From Kribbella steppae (lineage in GTDB: Bacteria > Actinomycetota > Actinomycetes > Propionibacteriales > Kribbellaceae), in the NCBI RefSeq assembly GCF_004342025.1, contig NZ_SLWN01000015.1:62001-126000 (forward strand): 64,000 nt of DNA, given 5' to 3'. The position numbers were made by a program, and so were the translations under genes. The notes beneath the pieces were generated by a model that worked only from the letters and a program-made list of their open reading frames with translations, had not been told where the DNA came from and searched no databases. Positions 16,698-25,186 of this stretch are shown here, one piece after another (the stretch's first letter is position 1; each line of letters starts with the position of its first letter).

Positions 16698-18326
16698 TTA
16701 CTTGCGGCCTTGGACGGCCATGGCCTCCTCGTACTCGTGGCGGATCGCGTCGCCGCCGGACTTGCGCCAGTCGGCGACAGCCTCGTCCCAGGCCGAGATC
16801 TTGGCGCGGCCGAGCTGGATGTCCTTGGTGATCGCGTCCATCCGGGTGTCGAAGACCTTGCCCTTGGTCGACTGGGTCGGCGAGTAGAGCCCGTAGGTCG
16901 GCTGCGGGATCGCCGTCGGCAGGATCGCCTTGAGGTGGTTGTGCGCCACGTCGACCGCCTCGGCGTGGCCCGGGAAGTAGACCGGATAGCCGCCGTCGGC
17001 CAGGTACTGAACCGGGAACTCACCCAGGCAGACCTCACTGCCGCCGGCCTCGGTCAGCACTGGGTCGGTGCCCTTCAGCGTGTAGTGGCGCCCGGGCAGG
17101 CCGAACTTGCGGAACAGGTACTCCTCGGTGCCGAACGGCGCGGCGAACCAGTTCAGCAACCCGAGCAGCATCCGGGTCCGCTCCGGCGAGCTGGGCTTGA
17201 TCGCCGCGATCGAGTTGTTCGGCTTGCCCAGCAGGAACCGCCCGGTCTTGCCGGCCTGATCCCGCACGACCGGGATCGCGATCGCGAACTCCTTCACCAC
17301 ACTGCGCCGGTAGAAGCTCTGGATCGACGAGTACGAGTCCTGGGTCATCACCGCCGAGCCCTGGCTGAACCAGACCTTCTGGTTGTTCTTCGCCACGCCG
17401 TCGGGATGGATCAGCCCATCGACGACCATCTGCCTGCCGATCGAGAGCATCTGCTTGTGCTCCTCGAGTTCCCGGCTGTGCACCAGGCGACCGTCGCGGA
17501 CCTCCCAGTCGTTCGGCAACCGGAGCATCGCACCCAGCGCCGCCGACGGTGGGAGGGCGAAGGCCCAGCGATTCTTCTTCTGGTCCGTGACCGCCTTGGC
17601 GACCTTGATCAACTCGTCCAGGTTGGGCGAACCGAGCTCGACGCCGAGCTTGTCCAGGATGTCCTGGCGGGCCAGCAGCAGGTTGGACGACATCACGCCG
17701 CGCTGGATCGGGACCGCCCGGATGGCACCGGAGAACACGCAGCCGCGCCACGACTCGGTGGACAGGTTGGCCAGGAACGGATAGTCGAGGATCGCGTCTC
17801 CGGACAGGTACTCGGTCAGGTCCTGCGCCCGCGCCTCGAGGAACTGCGGCAGATAGGCGAACGTGCCTTCGACATTGAACAGATCGCCGAGGGTGTCTCC
17901 GGCCACGGCGGTCGCGAACTTGTCGTCGTAGTCGGCGGCCGCGGTGATGGTCAGCCCGATCGGCGAGCCGAGTCTCTTGTTCAGCTCCTGCCAGTACGGG
18001 TTGCGGTCGGCGGTCGGCGGGATCGGGTTCGACGTCGGTGCGGACCCGGACACGTCACTGCCGTCCCCGGGCGCGCCGTCGGCGACCTTCATCGGCTGCG
18101 CCGGGAACCGGTAGAAGCAGTCCGGCATCAACGGATGACTCCGCGGCAGGTCCGGCTTCGGTCCGTCGAACCGCTGGTACGTCGGCAGCTGCACCGGCTT
18201 GTTCAGCGCCGCGATGTCGGTCGATCTGGTCACCGTGGCACAACCGCTCAGACTGCCGATGGCGGCAGCCGCCAATGACCCGCGGAGGAGGCTTCTTCTG
18301 CTGATCCGTTTGCTGGTCATGGTCAT
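16698..18326 (-). CDS. ABC-importer substrate-binding lipoprotein (LipO/AlgQ type)
   Basis: The 542-residue protein has a twin-arginine-like lipoprotein signal (ISRRSLLRG ... SLSGC, lipidation at C29) and a large family-1 solute-binding domain. The length of about 500 residues is typical of the LipO/AlgQ group that captures oligosaccharides for LplB/LplC-type permeases. The protein is anchored outside the membrane. Its start overlaps the stop of the upstream permease (ATGA), and a second in-frame ATG at 18320 is possible. It is the last gene of a permease-permease-lipoprotein operon without an ATPase gene. Confidence 0.88.
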   Translation of the reverse strand: MTMTSKRISRRSLLRGSLAAAAIGSLSGCATVTRSTDIAALNKPVQLPTYQRFDGPKPDLPRSHPLMPDCFYRFPAQPMKVADGAPGDGSDVSGSAPTSNPIPPTADRNPYWQELNKRLGSPIGLTITAAADYDDKFATAVAGDTLGDLFNVEGTFAYLPQFLEARAQDLTEYLSGDAILDYPFLANLSTESWRGCVFSGAIRAVPIQRGVMSSNLLLARQDILDKLGVELGSPNLDELIKVAKAVTDQKKNRWAFALPPSAALGAMLRLPNDWEVRDGRLVHSRELEEHKQMLSIGRQMVVDGLIHPDGVAKNNQKVWFSQGSAVMTQDSYSSIQSFYRRSVVKEFAIAIPVVRDQAGKTGRFLLGKPNNSIAAIKPSSPERTRMLLGLLNWFAAPFGTEEYLFRKFGLPGRHYTLKGTDPVLTEAGGSEVCLGEFPVQYLADGGYPVYFPGHAEAVDVAHNHLKAILPTAIPQPTYGLYSPTQSTKGKVFDTRMDAITKDIQLGRAKISAWDEAVADWRKSGGDAIRHEYEEAMAVQGRK

Positions 18327-19252
18327 CCCTTCACCGCCCCGGTCAGCATGCCCTTGGCGAAGTGCCGCTGGAGGAACGGGTAGACGATCAGGATCGGCAC
18401 CAGAGAGATCACCAGGATCGCCATCTGGATCGACTCCTGCGGCGGAAGCTGGTCGGCCGCCGCCCCGCCGAGATCACCACTGCTGAGCTCGGTGTTGTTG
18501 ATCACGTACGTCCGCAGCACCAGCTGCAGCGGCCATTTCGCCGTGTCGCTGATGTAGAGCATCGCGCTGAAGAACGCGTTCCAGTAGGCGACCGCATAGA
18601 ACAGGCCGATCACCGCGAGCACCGCCCGCGACAGCGGCAGGACGATCGACCAGAAGATCCGGAAGTCGCCGGCGCCGTCGACCCGGGCCGAGTCGAGCAC
18701 CGAGTCCGGGATGCTCATGAAGAACGCGCGCAGAATGATCACGTTGAAGCCGCTGATCGCGGTCGGCAGGATCAGCGCCAGCAGCGAGTCGAGCAGCCCG
18801 AACTGCTTCACCACCAGGTAGTTCGGGATCAGCCCGGGGCTGAACAGCAGGCTGAACAAGACGATCATCAGGATCGGCCGCTGCCCGAACGAGCCGGGCC
18901 GGCTGAGGCCGTACGCCAGCATCGTGGACCCGGCCAGGCTGATGAACGTGCCGCCGATGGTGATCACGAAGCTGACCGTCAGCGCCTGCAGCACCACGCC
19001 ACCGTTGAAGATCGTCCGGTAGGCGTCCAGGTTGATCCCGTCCGGCCACAGCACGAAGCCGCCGGAGTTGGTGACATGGGCCTGGCTGGCGATGCTGGTC
19101 GAGATCACCCCGATGAACGGGACGATCACCACCACGCAGCAGAGCACGAGCACGATGCCCTTGATCGCCCGGACCGGAAGCCCGGGTGCGTCGATGAGTT
19201 CCGGCCGGCGCGGCGCGGCGGCGGGCCGTTCGAGGTCAGTTTGTGTGCTCAT
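18323..19252 (-). CDS. Carbohydrate ABC-transporter permease (LplC/YtcP type)
   Basis: The 309-residue integral membrane protein has six predicted helices and the inner-membrane EAA loop DSARVDGAGDFRIFWSIVLP that contacts the ATPase. The end FLQRHFAKGMLTGAVKG is typical of MalG-like permeases. ATG 19252 overlaps the stop of the preceding permease by 4 nt (ATGA), which identifies it as the real start rather than the upstream ATG at 19366. It forms the channel together with the permease at 19249-20292. Confidence 0.9.
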   Translation of the reverse strand: MSTQTDLERPAAAPRRPELIDAPGLPVRAIKGIVLVLCCVVVIVPFIGVISTSIASQAHVTNSGGFVLWPDGINLDAYRTIFNGGVVLQALTVSFVITIGGTFISLAGSTMLAYGLSRPGSFGQRPILMIVLFSLLFSPGLIPNYLVVKQFGLLDSLLALILPTAISGFNVIILRAFFMSIPDSVLDSARVDGAGDFRIFWSIVLPLSRAVLAVIGLFYAVAYWNAFFSAMLYISDTAKWPLQLVLRTYVINNTELSSGDLGGAAADQLPPQESIQMAILVISLVPILIVYPFLQRHFAKGMLTGAVKG

Positions 19253-20292
19253 GATTTGCGGTACACCCCTGCCTCGCCGAAGACGTGTGCGATCTTGTTG
19301 GCGCCGATCACCAGGACGACGGCAACGAGACCCTTCACCAGGCCGACTGCGGCCGAGACACCCCACTGACCTGCGAGCACGCCGTTGTTGTAGACGTAGG
19401 TGTCCAGGACTTCGCTGGCCGGTCTACCGACCAGGTTCTGCTGCAGGATGATCTGCTCGAAGCCCACGGTGAGCGAGTCTCCGAGCCGCAGGATCAGCAG
19501 CAGGATGATCAACCCGCGGATCCCCGGCATGGTGATGTGCCACAGTTGCCGCAACCGCGAGGCGCCGTCGACCCGGGCGGCTTCGTACAGCCCCGTATCG
19601 ATCTGCGTCAACGCGGCCAGGAACAGGATCGTCCCCCAGCCGGTGTCCTTCCAGATCACCTGACTGGTGAGCAGCGTGATGAAGGTGTCGGGATTGCCGA
19701 GGAAGTCGATCGCCGCGATTCCCTGGGACCGCAAGGCGTTGTTGATCATGCCGCTGCCGCCCAGCACTTGCTGGAAGATCGCGATCACGATCACCCAGGA
19801 CAGGAAGTGCGGCAGATACAGCACCGACTGGACGATCCGCTTGATCCGCTCCGACAGCAGGCTGTTCAGCAGCAGCGCCAGCGCGATCGGCGCCGGGAAG
19901 ACGAAGATCACCTGGACCAGCGTGATCAGCAGCGTGTTCTTCAGCGCGTTGAGGAACTCCGGGTCACCGTTGAAGATGACCGCGAAGTTGTCCAAACCGA
20001 CCCACGCGCTGCGTCCCATCGGGACGAACGGCAGGTACTCCTGGAACGCGATCAGGTTGCCGAGCAACGGCAGGTAGTGGAACGCGAGCAACAAGGCCAG
20101 ACCAGGCAGCGCCATCAGCAGCAGGACCTTGTCCCGGCGTGCTCGCGCCCACCAGGAGAGCCCGCCGGATGGAGGTGCCGATCTCCTCGCCGGGGCGGTG
20201 GTGCCCGGCGGTCCGGAACCGGTCGCACCGGCCGGATCGATACGCTTGGTTTCTTGGATTTCGGGGCTGAGAACTCCGTCTGCTCGAGCCAC
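19249..20292 (-). CDS. Carbohydrate ABC-transporter permease (LplB type)
   Basis: The 347-residue protein has a cytoplasmic N-terminal tail of about 50 residues, then six membrane helices and the EAA loop EAARVDGASRLRQLWHITMP. It is the MalF/LplB-like partner of the next permease. GTG 20292 is preceded by GGAG 8 nt upstream. It is the first gene of the three-gene importer operon. A candidate LacI-type site lies 43-56 nt upstream. Confidence 0.9.
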   Translation of the reverse strand: MARADGVLSPEIQETKRIDPAGATGSGPPGTTAPARRSAPPSGGLSWWARARRDKVLLLMALPGLALLLAFHYLPLLGNLIAFQEYLPFVPMGRSAWVGLDNFAVIFNGDPEFLNALKNTLLITLVQVIFVFPAPIALALLLNSLLSERIKRIVQSVLYLPHFLSWVIVIAIFQQVLGGSGMINNALRSQGIAAIDFLGNPDTFITLLTSQVIWKDTGWGTILFLAALTQIDTGLYEAARVDGASRLRQLWHITMPGIRGLIILLLILRLGDSLTVGFEQIILQQNLVGRPASEVLDTYVYNNGVLAGQWGVSAAVGLVKGLVAVVLVIGANKIAHVFGEAGVYRKS

Positions 20293-20334
20293 GCGACACT
20301 CCCTGCGTCTCGTCGAACGGCGCTCTACGGCGTT

Positions 20335-20348
20335 GGAGAGCGCTTACC
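20335..20348. promoter_or_regulatory. Candidate LacI-type operator upstream of LplB/LplC importer
   Basis: GGAGAGCGCTTACC has an AGCGCT core like sugar-responsive LacI-family (CebR-type) boxes. It lies in the 140-nt spacer before the importer operon, which otherwise shows nothing recognisable. No regulator gene is adjacent, so the assignment is tentative. Confidence 0.35.
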
Positions 20349-20432
20349 GTCCCGTCCGATCTTGTCGCTTTTTGGTGATTTGCGCAGGTCGAACGGAGCG
20401 GCGTACGAGCGTCGGGAGCCTCGGCAAACGGG

Positions 20433-21371
20433 TTATGACAGGTGGTGCCAGCGGGGTTCGGCGCCGCGCTGGCGAGCCAGCAGTTCGAGATGGGCCCGGG
20501 CCATTCTCACGGTCTGCAAGCACAAGCCGCCGAAATCGCCCATTTCAGTACCGATGGCACCCGCCAGGTCACGGACGGTGAGAGAGCCCTTCGCGCGCAG
20601 CAGGCTGCGCGTGAAGCTATGAATGTCGTCGACCCATTCGAGGCTGTCATTAATACGTTTGCGTCCGGCGTCCGCATTCAGGACGTCTCCATGCGACGGC
20701 ACCAGGAAATCGAAGTCCAACTCCAGGAGCCGGCTGAGGCCGCCGACATAGCGCTCCACGTCTGTATACAAGGGTGCGAGCCATACCGAGCCGTCCAGGA
20801 ACTGCTGCCCGCGACCCTGGACGTCGTCGAAGGAGAACAGCGTCCGCGACGTCTCATCCAGTACGGCGATATGCCCGGGACTGTGGCCACTTGTGGTGAT
20901 GACACGCAGCGGACGGTCGGCCGGCAGCAGATCGCCGTCGCGCAGCAGCACATCCACGCGCACCCGCTCATCCAGCATGCCCAGCAACTCGTCCCGTTCG
21001 GCCGGCGACAGATCCAGGGCGGCCGGGTCCGAGCCCCACAACTCCGTCAGCAACGTCTCGTTGTCCTCCAGCCACCCGACCTCAGCGGCCGGAGCCGCCA
21101 CCCGCGCACCACTTGACGCCTTCAAGACGGCGTTGCCACCCATGTGGTCGGGATGCGCATGGCTGTTCACCACCAGCGTCAGATCCGCCAGCCCCAACCC
21201 GAGCTTGGCCAACTCCGGCGCCGTCGCCGCCTCGGGCGTGGACGCGATGCCGGCATCGAGCAGCACCAGTTCGGAGCCGGCGTCGATCACGTGTAGCCAC
21301 AGCGGCAGACCACACACGTGCGGATAGTCCGTCGCCAACCGATGGATTCCCGGTGCGATCTCAGTCGGCAC
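20433..21371 (-). CDS. Metallo-beta-lactamase-fold hydrolase
   Basis: The 312-residue protein has the metal signature HAHPDH (H71, H73, D75, H76), followed by TSGHSPGHIAVLDE and PSHGD, so two metal ions should be bound. These cytosolic enzymes hydrolyse thioesters, lactones or glutathione adducts. At the end of an operon with a CoA-transferase and enoyl-CoA hydratase, an acyl-CoA thioesterase or lactonase role is attractive but unproven. GTG 21371 is chosen because it sits 4 nt after the enoyl-CoA hydratase stop, follows AAGGA, and gives the family length; the longer frame upstream lies inside the preceding gene. Confidence 0.82.
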   Translation of the reverse strand: MPTEIAPGIHRLATDYPHVCGLPLWLHVIDAGSELVLLDAGIASTPEAATAPELAKLGLGLADLTLVVNSHAHPDHMGGNAVLKASSGARVAAPAAEVGWLEDNETLLTELWGSDPAALDLSPAERDELLGMLDERVRVDVLLRDGDLLPADRPLRVITTSGHSPGHIAVLDETSRTLFSFDDVQGRGQQFLDGSVWLAPLYTDVERYVGGLSRLLELDFDFLVPSHGDVLNADAGRKRINDSLEWVDDIHSFTRSLLRAKGSLTVRDLAGAIGTEMGDFGGLCLQTVRMARAHLELLARQRGAEPRWHHLS

Positions 21372-21375
21372 AGGC

Positions 21376-22149
21376 TCACCGTCCTTCGAAGTCGCCGGTA
21401 CGACGCTCTGCAAAGGCCGCTCGGCCTTCGGCTGCGTCGCGAGTCCCGAGGGCCACGGCCTGCAGTTCCCGCTCGTACTGGATCGCCGGCTCGAGCCCCA
21501 TCGACAGGGCGGCCCGCAGGTTCGCCTTCGCCGCCTGGGCTGCGATCGGTGGTCGCTCGGCGATCCGATGCGCCAACTCGGTTGCAGCCGGCAACAACTC
21601 GTCGGCGGGCAGCACCCGGCTGACCAGCCCGATCCGCAGTGCCTCCGCGGCATCGATCGGATCACCGGTCAGCAGCATCATCGCGACATCACTCGCCGGC
21701 ACACTCGCGGCCAGCAGCGCGGTCACCCCACCGCCGCCGATCCACCCGAGCTTGATCTCCGCCGCGGCGAAACTCGCGGTCGACGCCGCCAGCCGGATAT
21801 CGCACGACAACGCCAGCTCCAGCCCACCGCCGTACGCATACCCGTTGACCACCGCGATCACCGGCGTACGCAAGCCACGCAACGCGTCGCAGTAGTCGCG
21901 GCGGTTCCGGAAGTGCCACGGGCCGTCGTAGGCATCGAGCTCGCCGACATCGCTGCCGACCGAGAAGGCCCGATCGCCCGCGCCCGTCACCACCACCGCC
22001 CGCACGGACGGGTCCTCGTCGATCCGCGGGATCAGCTCGAGCAACTCGGTGCTCATCGCGCGGGTGGCCGCGTTCAACTTCGCCGGTCGGTCGAGGGTCA
22101 ACACTCCGACCCGGCCGTCCTGTTCGAAGCGGATCCGGCCCTCATCCAT
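21376..22149 (-). CDS. Enoyl-CoA hydratase/isomerase family protein
   Basis: The 257-residue protein has the crotonase fold. Oxyanion-hole segments are AFSVGSDVGEL and NGYAYGGGLELAL, and the acid/base region is AAEIKLGWIGGGGVT. It should hydrate or isomerise an enoyl-CoA made in the same operon. The real substrate cannot be predicted. ATG 22149 overlaps the end of the upstream gene by 8 nt, as elsewhere in this operon. The metallo-hydrolase gene follows after 4 nt. Confidence 0.87.
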   Translation of the reverse strand: MDEGRIRFEQDGRVGVLTLDRPAKLNAATRAMSTELLELIPRIDEDPSVRAVVVTGAGDRAFSVGSDVGELDAYDGPWHFRNRRDYCDALRGLRTPVIAVVNGYAYGGGLELALSCDIRLAASTASFAAAEIKLGWIGGGGVTALLAASVPASDVAMMLLTGDPIDAAEALRIGLVSRVLPADELLPAATELAHRIAERPPIAAQAAKANLRAALSMGLEPAIQYERELQAVALGTRDAAEGRAAFAERRTGDFEGR

Positions 22150-23248
22150 GGCTTGCCCTCCGGTAGTCGTCCTCGATCCGATCGACCGCCGTCGCAAGGT
22201 CGGCGGTGTTCCCGAGCAGCGCGCGAACCCGCGACGACAGCTCGTCCTGGAAGCCGATCCACCCGTCGAACCGCGGCCGGATGTACGACGTCGTGAGCGT
22301 GCCGAGCGTGGCCGAGTAGTGCCCGTTCCATGCCTTGTCCACCACATCGGACGCCCACACGGCCGCGGTCGCCGACTGCCCGCCGACCGTGGACACGACG
22401 TCCAGCTGAGTCCCGACGTCGAGCAGTCCACGCACGTACTTCGTCACAGCCAGCACCCGCGCATAGGCCCGCGGCGTCACAGCCAGCCCAGTGCCGCCTA
22501 GCGTGCCGTTGCCCAGCCGATCGTCGGGCCGCAACCGCGGCGCCGCCGACCAGGCCAGCGGCTGACGGTCGTCCAGGCCGGCGCCGTAGTACGCGTAGCT
22601 GTAGACCAGCGGGCAGCACACCAGCTCGTTGCTGACAGCAAGCAATTCATGGATCCCGATCGGATCGAGCGAAGCCGCACTCTGATCGCTCCGCCGCCAC
22701 ACCTCACGCAGCAGCTCGAGAGCCGCCACCGCGCGCGACCGATCAAGCAGTCCGGCCCCCGAACGATCACCCGCCAGGCCGAGCAGCATCAACCCCGCAT
22801 GCGGCCCGGCAACACACAGCACCACCCCGGACAGGTCCAGAACCTCGGTCCAGCTAGCAGGCGGCCGGCGAAGCAGGTCGGGCCGGAACAGGCAGGTCTG
22901 CGTCGCGGCATCCAGCGGCACCGCCCAGCCGTACCCGTCCAGCCGATAGCTCTCCCACGTCGGCTCGACCGCCCGCGACCGCCAGACCTTCAGATCCCGC
23001 GCAGCGAACACATCCTCCACGGGCAGGATGGCCCCGGCCTCCACCGCGGCACCCAGCCCTGGATGGTCGATGACGAGCAGGTCGTACTGCGAGGCCAACT
23101 CGGACAGCGGCGTGGACTCGAAGCCGGCCAACGGCTGCCGGTCCCACTTGACGCGCACACCCGGCGCACCGCCGGCCGACTCGAATGCCTCCAACGGACG
23201 ATGCCCCCGCGGATGGTCCCAGGTGAGCCCCCGCAACTGGACGGTCAC
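22142..23248 (-). CDS. Solute-binding-protein-like protein lacking a signal peptide
   Basis: The 368-residue protein resembles family-1 extracellular solute-binding proteins: DLLVIDHPGLG, DGYGWAVPLDAATQ, ASWTEVLDL, TGLAVTPRAYA. However, it begins directly with VTVQLRGLTWDHPRG. There is no signal peptide or lipobox, and none can lie upstream because the GTG start overlaps the CoA-transferase stop (GTGA). It is therefore probably cytosolic. It sits between a CoA-transferase and an enoyl-CoA hydratase, far from the operon's own importer genes. It may be a ligand sensor or a carrier of the pathway intermediate; neither is established. Confidence 0.72.
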   Translation of the reverse strand: MTVQLRGLTWDHPRGHRPLEAFESAGGAPGVRVKWDRQPLAGFESTPLSELASQYDLLVIDHPGLGAAVEAGAILPVEDVFAARDLKVWRSRAVEPTWESYRLDGYGWAVPLDAATQTCLFRPDLLRRPPASWTEVLDLSGVVLCVAGPHAGLMLLGLAGDRSGAGLLDRSRAVAALELLREVWRRSDQSAASLDPIGIHELLAVSNELVCCPLVYSYAYYGAGLDDRQPLAWSAAPRLRPDDRLGNGTLGGTGLAVTPRAYARVLAVTKYVRGLLDVGTQLDVVSTVGGQSATAAVWASDVVDKAWNGHYSATLGTLTTSYIRPRFDGWIGFQDELSSRVRALLGNTADLATAVDRIEDDYRRASHG

Positions 23249-24432
23249 CGAGACACCACCACGCCGTCCCGCACGAGTTCCGCACGACGTTCAGCCGGCA
23301 CGCCAAGCTCCGCCAGCAACTCGTCCGTGTGCTCACCGGTCAGCGGTGCAGCGCGTCGTACCTCGGCCGGCGTCCGGCTGAACCGATACGGGAACCCCGG
23401 CGTCGTCACCGTCCCCTCGGTCGGGTGCTCGTACGTCACGAACGACCCGTTGTGCAGCACCTGCGGGTCCGACTGGATGTCGGCGTAGGAATACACCGGA
23501 CCACACCAGACACCGCGCTCCCGCAACTTCGTCAGCCAGTGGTCGGTCGACTCCCGGGTCAGCGCCGCCGAGACGGCCGCGGAGATCTCGTCCCGGCGGA
23601 CGAACCCGTCCCGCTCCGCATCGAGCTCGGCCAACGCGGGTACGTCGAGCACCTCGGCCAGCACCGGAAGCTCGGCAAAGGCCAGTGAGAGGTAGCCGTC
23701 AGCGGTGCTGAAGATGCCGTACGGCGCCCGGATGTAGCTGTGCGCGTGCACCTCCGTGGACCGTGTCTGGGCAACCCGACCGACCGTGTGCACGGACAGT
23801 TCCTGCATCTGCATCGCGATCACGGCGTCCAGCATGTTCACCTGAACCAGCTGTCCTTCGCCGGTGCGTTCGCGATGGAGGAGGGCGGCGAGAACGCCCT
23901 CGAACGAGCTGTAGGCAGTCACAGCATCAGCCAAGAAGTACGGCGCTGCCACCGGCGGCTCACCTGGTCGACCGGCACTGAACAACGCACCGCTCATCGC
24001 CTGCACAAGCAGGTCCTGTCCGGGCCAGGAGGCGTACGGGCCGGTCTCGCCGTACCCGGACACCGAGACGTACACCAGGTCGGGTTTCAACTGACGCAGA
24101 GTCTCGTAGTCGACGCCGAGTCGAGCAGCGACCCCAGGACGGTAGTTCTGCAGGAACACGTCCGCCGTACGCACCAACTCATAGAGCAACTCGCGGCCCT
24201 CGTCGGACTTCAGGTCGACTGCGAGGCTGCGCTTGTTCCGGTTCAGCGACAGGAACGACGCGTTCACTTCGTTGCCAACAGCACCACCGGCGGCCGTCTG
24301 CCGCTGCCACTCGCCTCCGACAGGCTCGACCTTCACCACGTCAGCGCCGAGGTCGCCGAGCCGCATCGCGGCCAGCGGTCCGGCCATCGCCACCGAGAGG
24401 TCGAGCACGCGGTAGCCGTTCAGGATGCTCAT
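23245..24432 (-). CDS. CaiB/BaiF-type (family III) CoA-transferase
   Basis: The 395-residue protein is a complete family III CoA-transferase, which moves CoA between carboxylic acids through an aspartyl-CoA intermediate. The catalytic aspartate is D169 in FLADAVTAYSS, the same number as in formyl-CoA transferase. The start VLDLSVAMAGPLAAMRLGDLG and the NRNKRSLAVDLK segment are typical. It overlaps the SDR gene upstream (ATGA) and the solute-binding-like gene downstream (GTGA). In this operon it likely activates an organic acid for the hydratase at 21376. Confidence 0.9.
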   Translation of the reverse strand: MSILNGYRVLDLSVAMAGPLAAMRLGDLGADVVKVEPVGGEWQRQTAAGGAVGNEVNASFLSLNRNKRSLAVDLKSDEGRELLYELVRTADVFLQNYRPGVAARLGVDYETLRQLKPDLVYVSVSGYGETGPYASWPGQDLLVQAMSGALFSAGRPGEPPVAAPYFLADAVTAYSSFEGVLAALLHRERTGEGQLVQVNMLDAVIAMQMQELSVHTVGRVAQTRSTEVHAHSYIRAPYGIFSTADGYLSLAFAELPVLAEVLDVPALAELDAERDGFVRRDEISAAVSAALTRESTDHWLTKLRERGVWCGPVYSYADIQSDPQVLHNGSFVTYEHPTEGTVTTPGFPYRFSRTPAEVRRAAPLTGEHTDELLAELGVPAERRAELVRDGVVVSR

Positions 24433-25181
24433 TGAGCCGTCCAGCCGGCGTCGACAGGCAGTACGGCGCCAGTAATGAACGAGGCGTCGTCGCTGGCCAG
24501 GAACGCGATCGCAGCCGCGACCTCATCTGGTTGCCCGATCCGGCCGAGTGCGTGGTGCCGGTCGACCATCGCCTGCATCGCTCCAGGATCATCCTCGCCG
24601 CCGACCTTGCCGTTGCGGATCAGTGGTGTGTCGATCAGCCCGGGGGCAACGCAGTTCGCCCGGACCCCGGCCCGGCCGTGGTCGAGTGCCATCGCGCGGG
24701 TCAGGTTCTCCACGCCGGCCTTCGCTGCGCAGTACGCCGACCGGTTGCGCTCCCCGACCGTGCCGATCGCCGACGAGATCGTCACGATCGCGCCACCGCC
24801 CTGCTCGATGAACCGCGGCAGCACCGCCCGGCAGGAGTTGTAGACGCCAGTCAGGTCGACGTCGAGGATCGTCTGCCACTCGGAGGGAGTCGTGTTCGGC
24901 ACGGTGTCGCAGACGTCGACCCCCGCCGCGCTGACCAGGACGTGCACCGCGTCCAGCGAGGCAACGATCTCCTCGGTGCGGCCGAGGTCGGTGACATCCA
25001 ACCGGAACCCGCGAGCAGTGCCCCCGAGTTCGGCGGCGACCTTCTCCGCGGCGTCGCCGTCGCGATCGCAGACCACCACCGTGCCGCCCTCGGCGGCGAT
25101 CCGGCCGGCCGTGGCCGCGCCGATCCCGGAGGCACCTCCGGTGATCAGCGCGACCTTGCCCGCAAAACGTTGCGTGTCCAT
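24429..25181 (-). CDS. SDR-family NAD(P)-dependent dehydrogenase
   Basis: The 250-residue protein is a classical short-chain dehydrogenase. The cofactor loop TGGASGIG is at 14-21, D62 follows in LDVTD, and the catalytic set is S136/S137, Y150 and K154 (TISSAIG, YCAAK). D39 after the second strand (VVVCDRD) favours NAD over NADP. The usual NNAG motif is SAAG here. It probably oxidises a hydroxyl of a sugar or hydroxy acid in this pathway. ATG 25181 lies 5 nt after the beta-helix gene stop, and the CoA-transferase gene overlaps its end. Confidence 0.9.
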   Translation of the reverse strand: MDTQRFAGKVALITGGASGIGAATAGRIAAEGGTVVVCDRDGDAAEKVAAELGGTARGFRLDVTDLGRTEEIVASLDAVHVLVSAAGVDVCDTVPNTTPSEWQTILDVDLTGVYNSCRAVLPRFIEQGGGAIVTISSAIGTVGERNRSAYCAAKAGVENLTRAMALDHGRAGVRANCVAPGLIDTPLIRNGKVGGEDDPGAMQAMVDRHHALGRIGQPDEVAAAIAFLASDDASFITGAVLPVDAGWTAQ

Positions 25182-25186
25182 AGACC

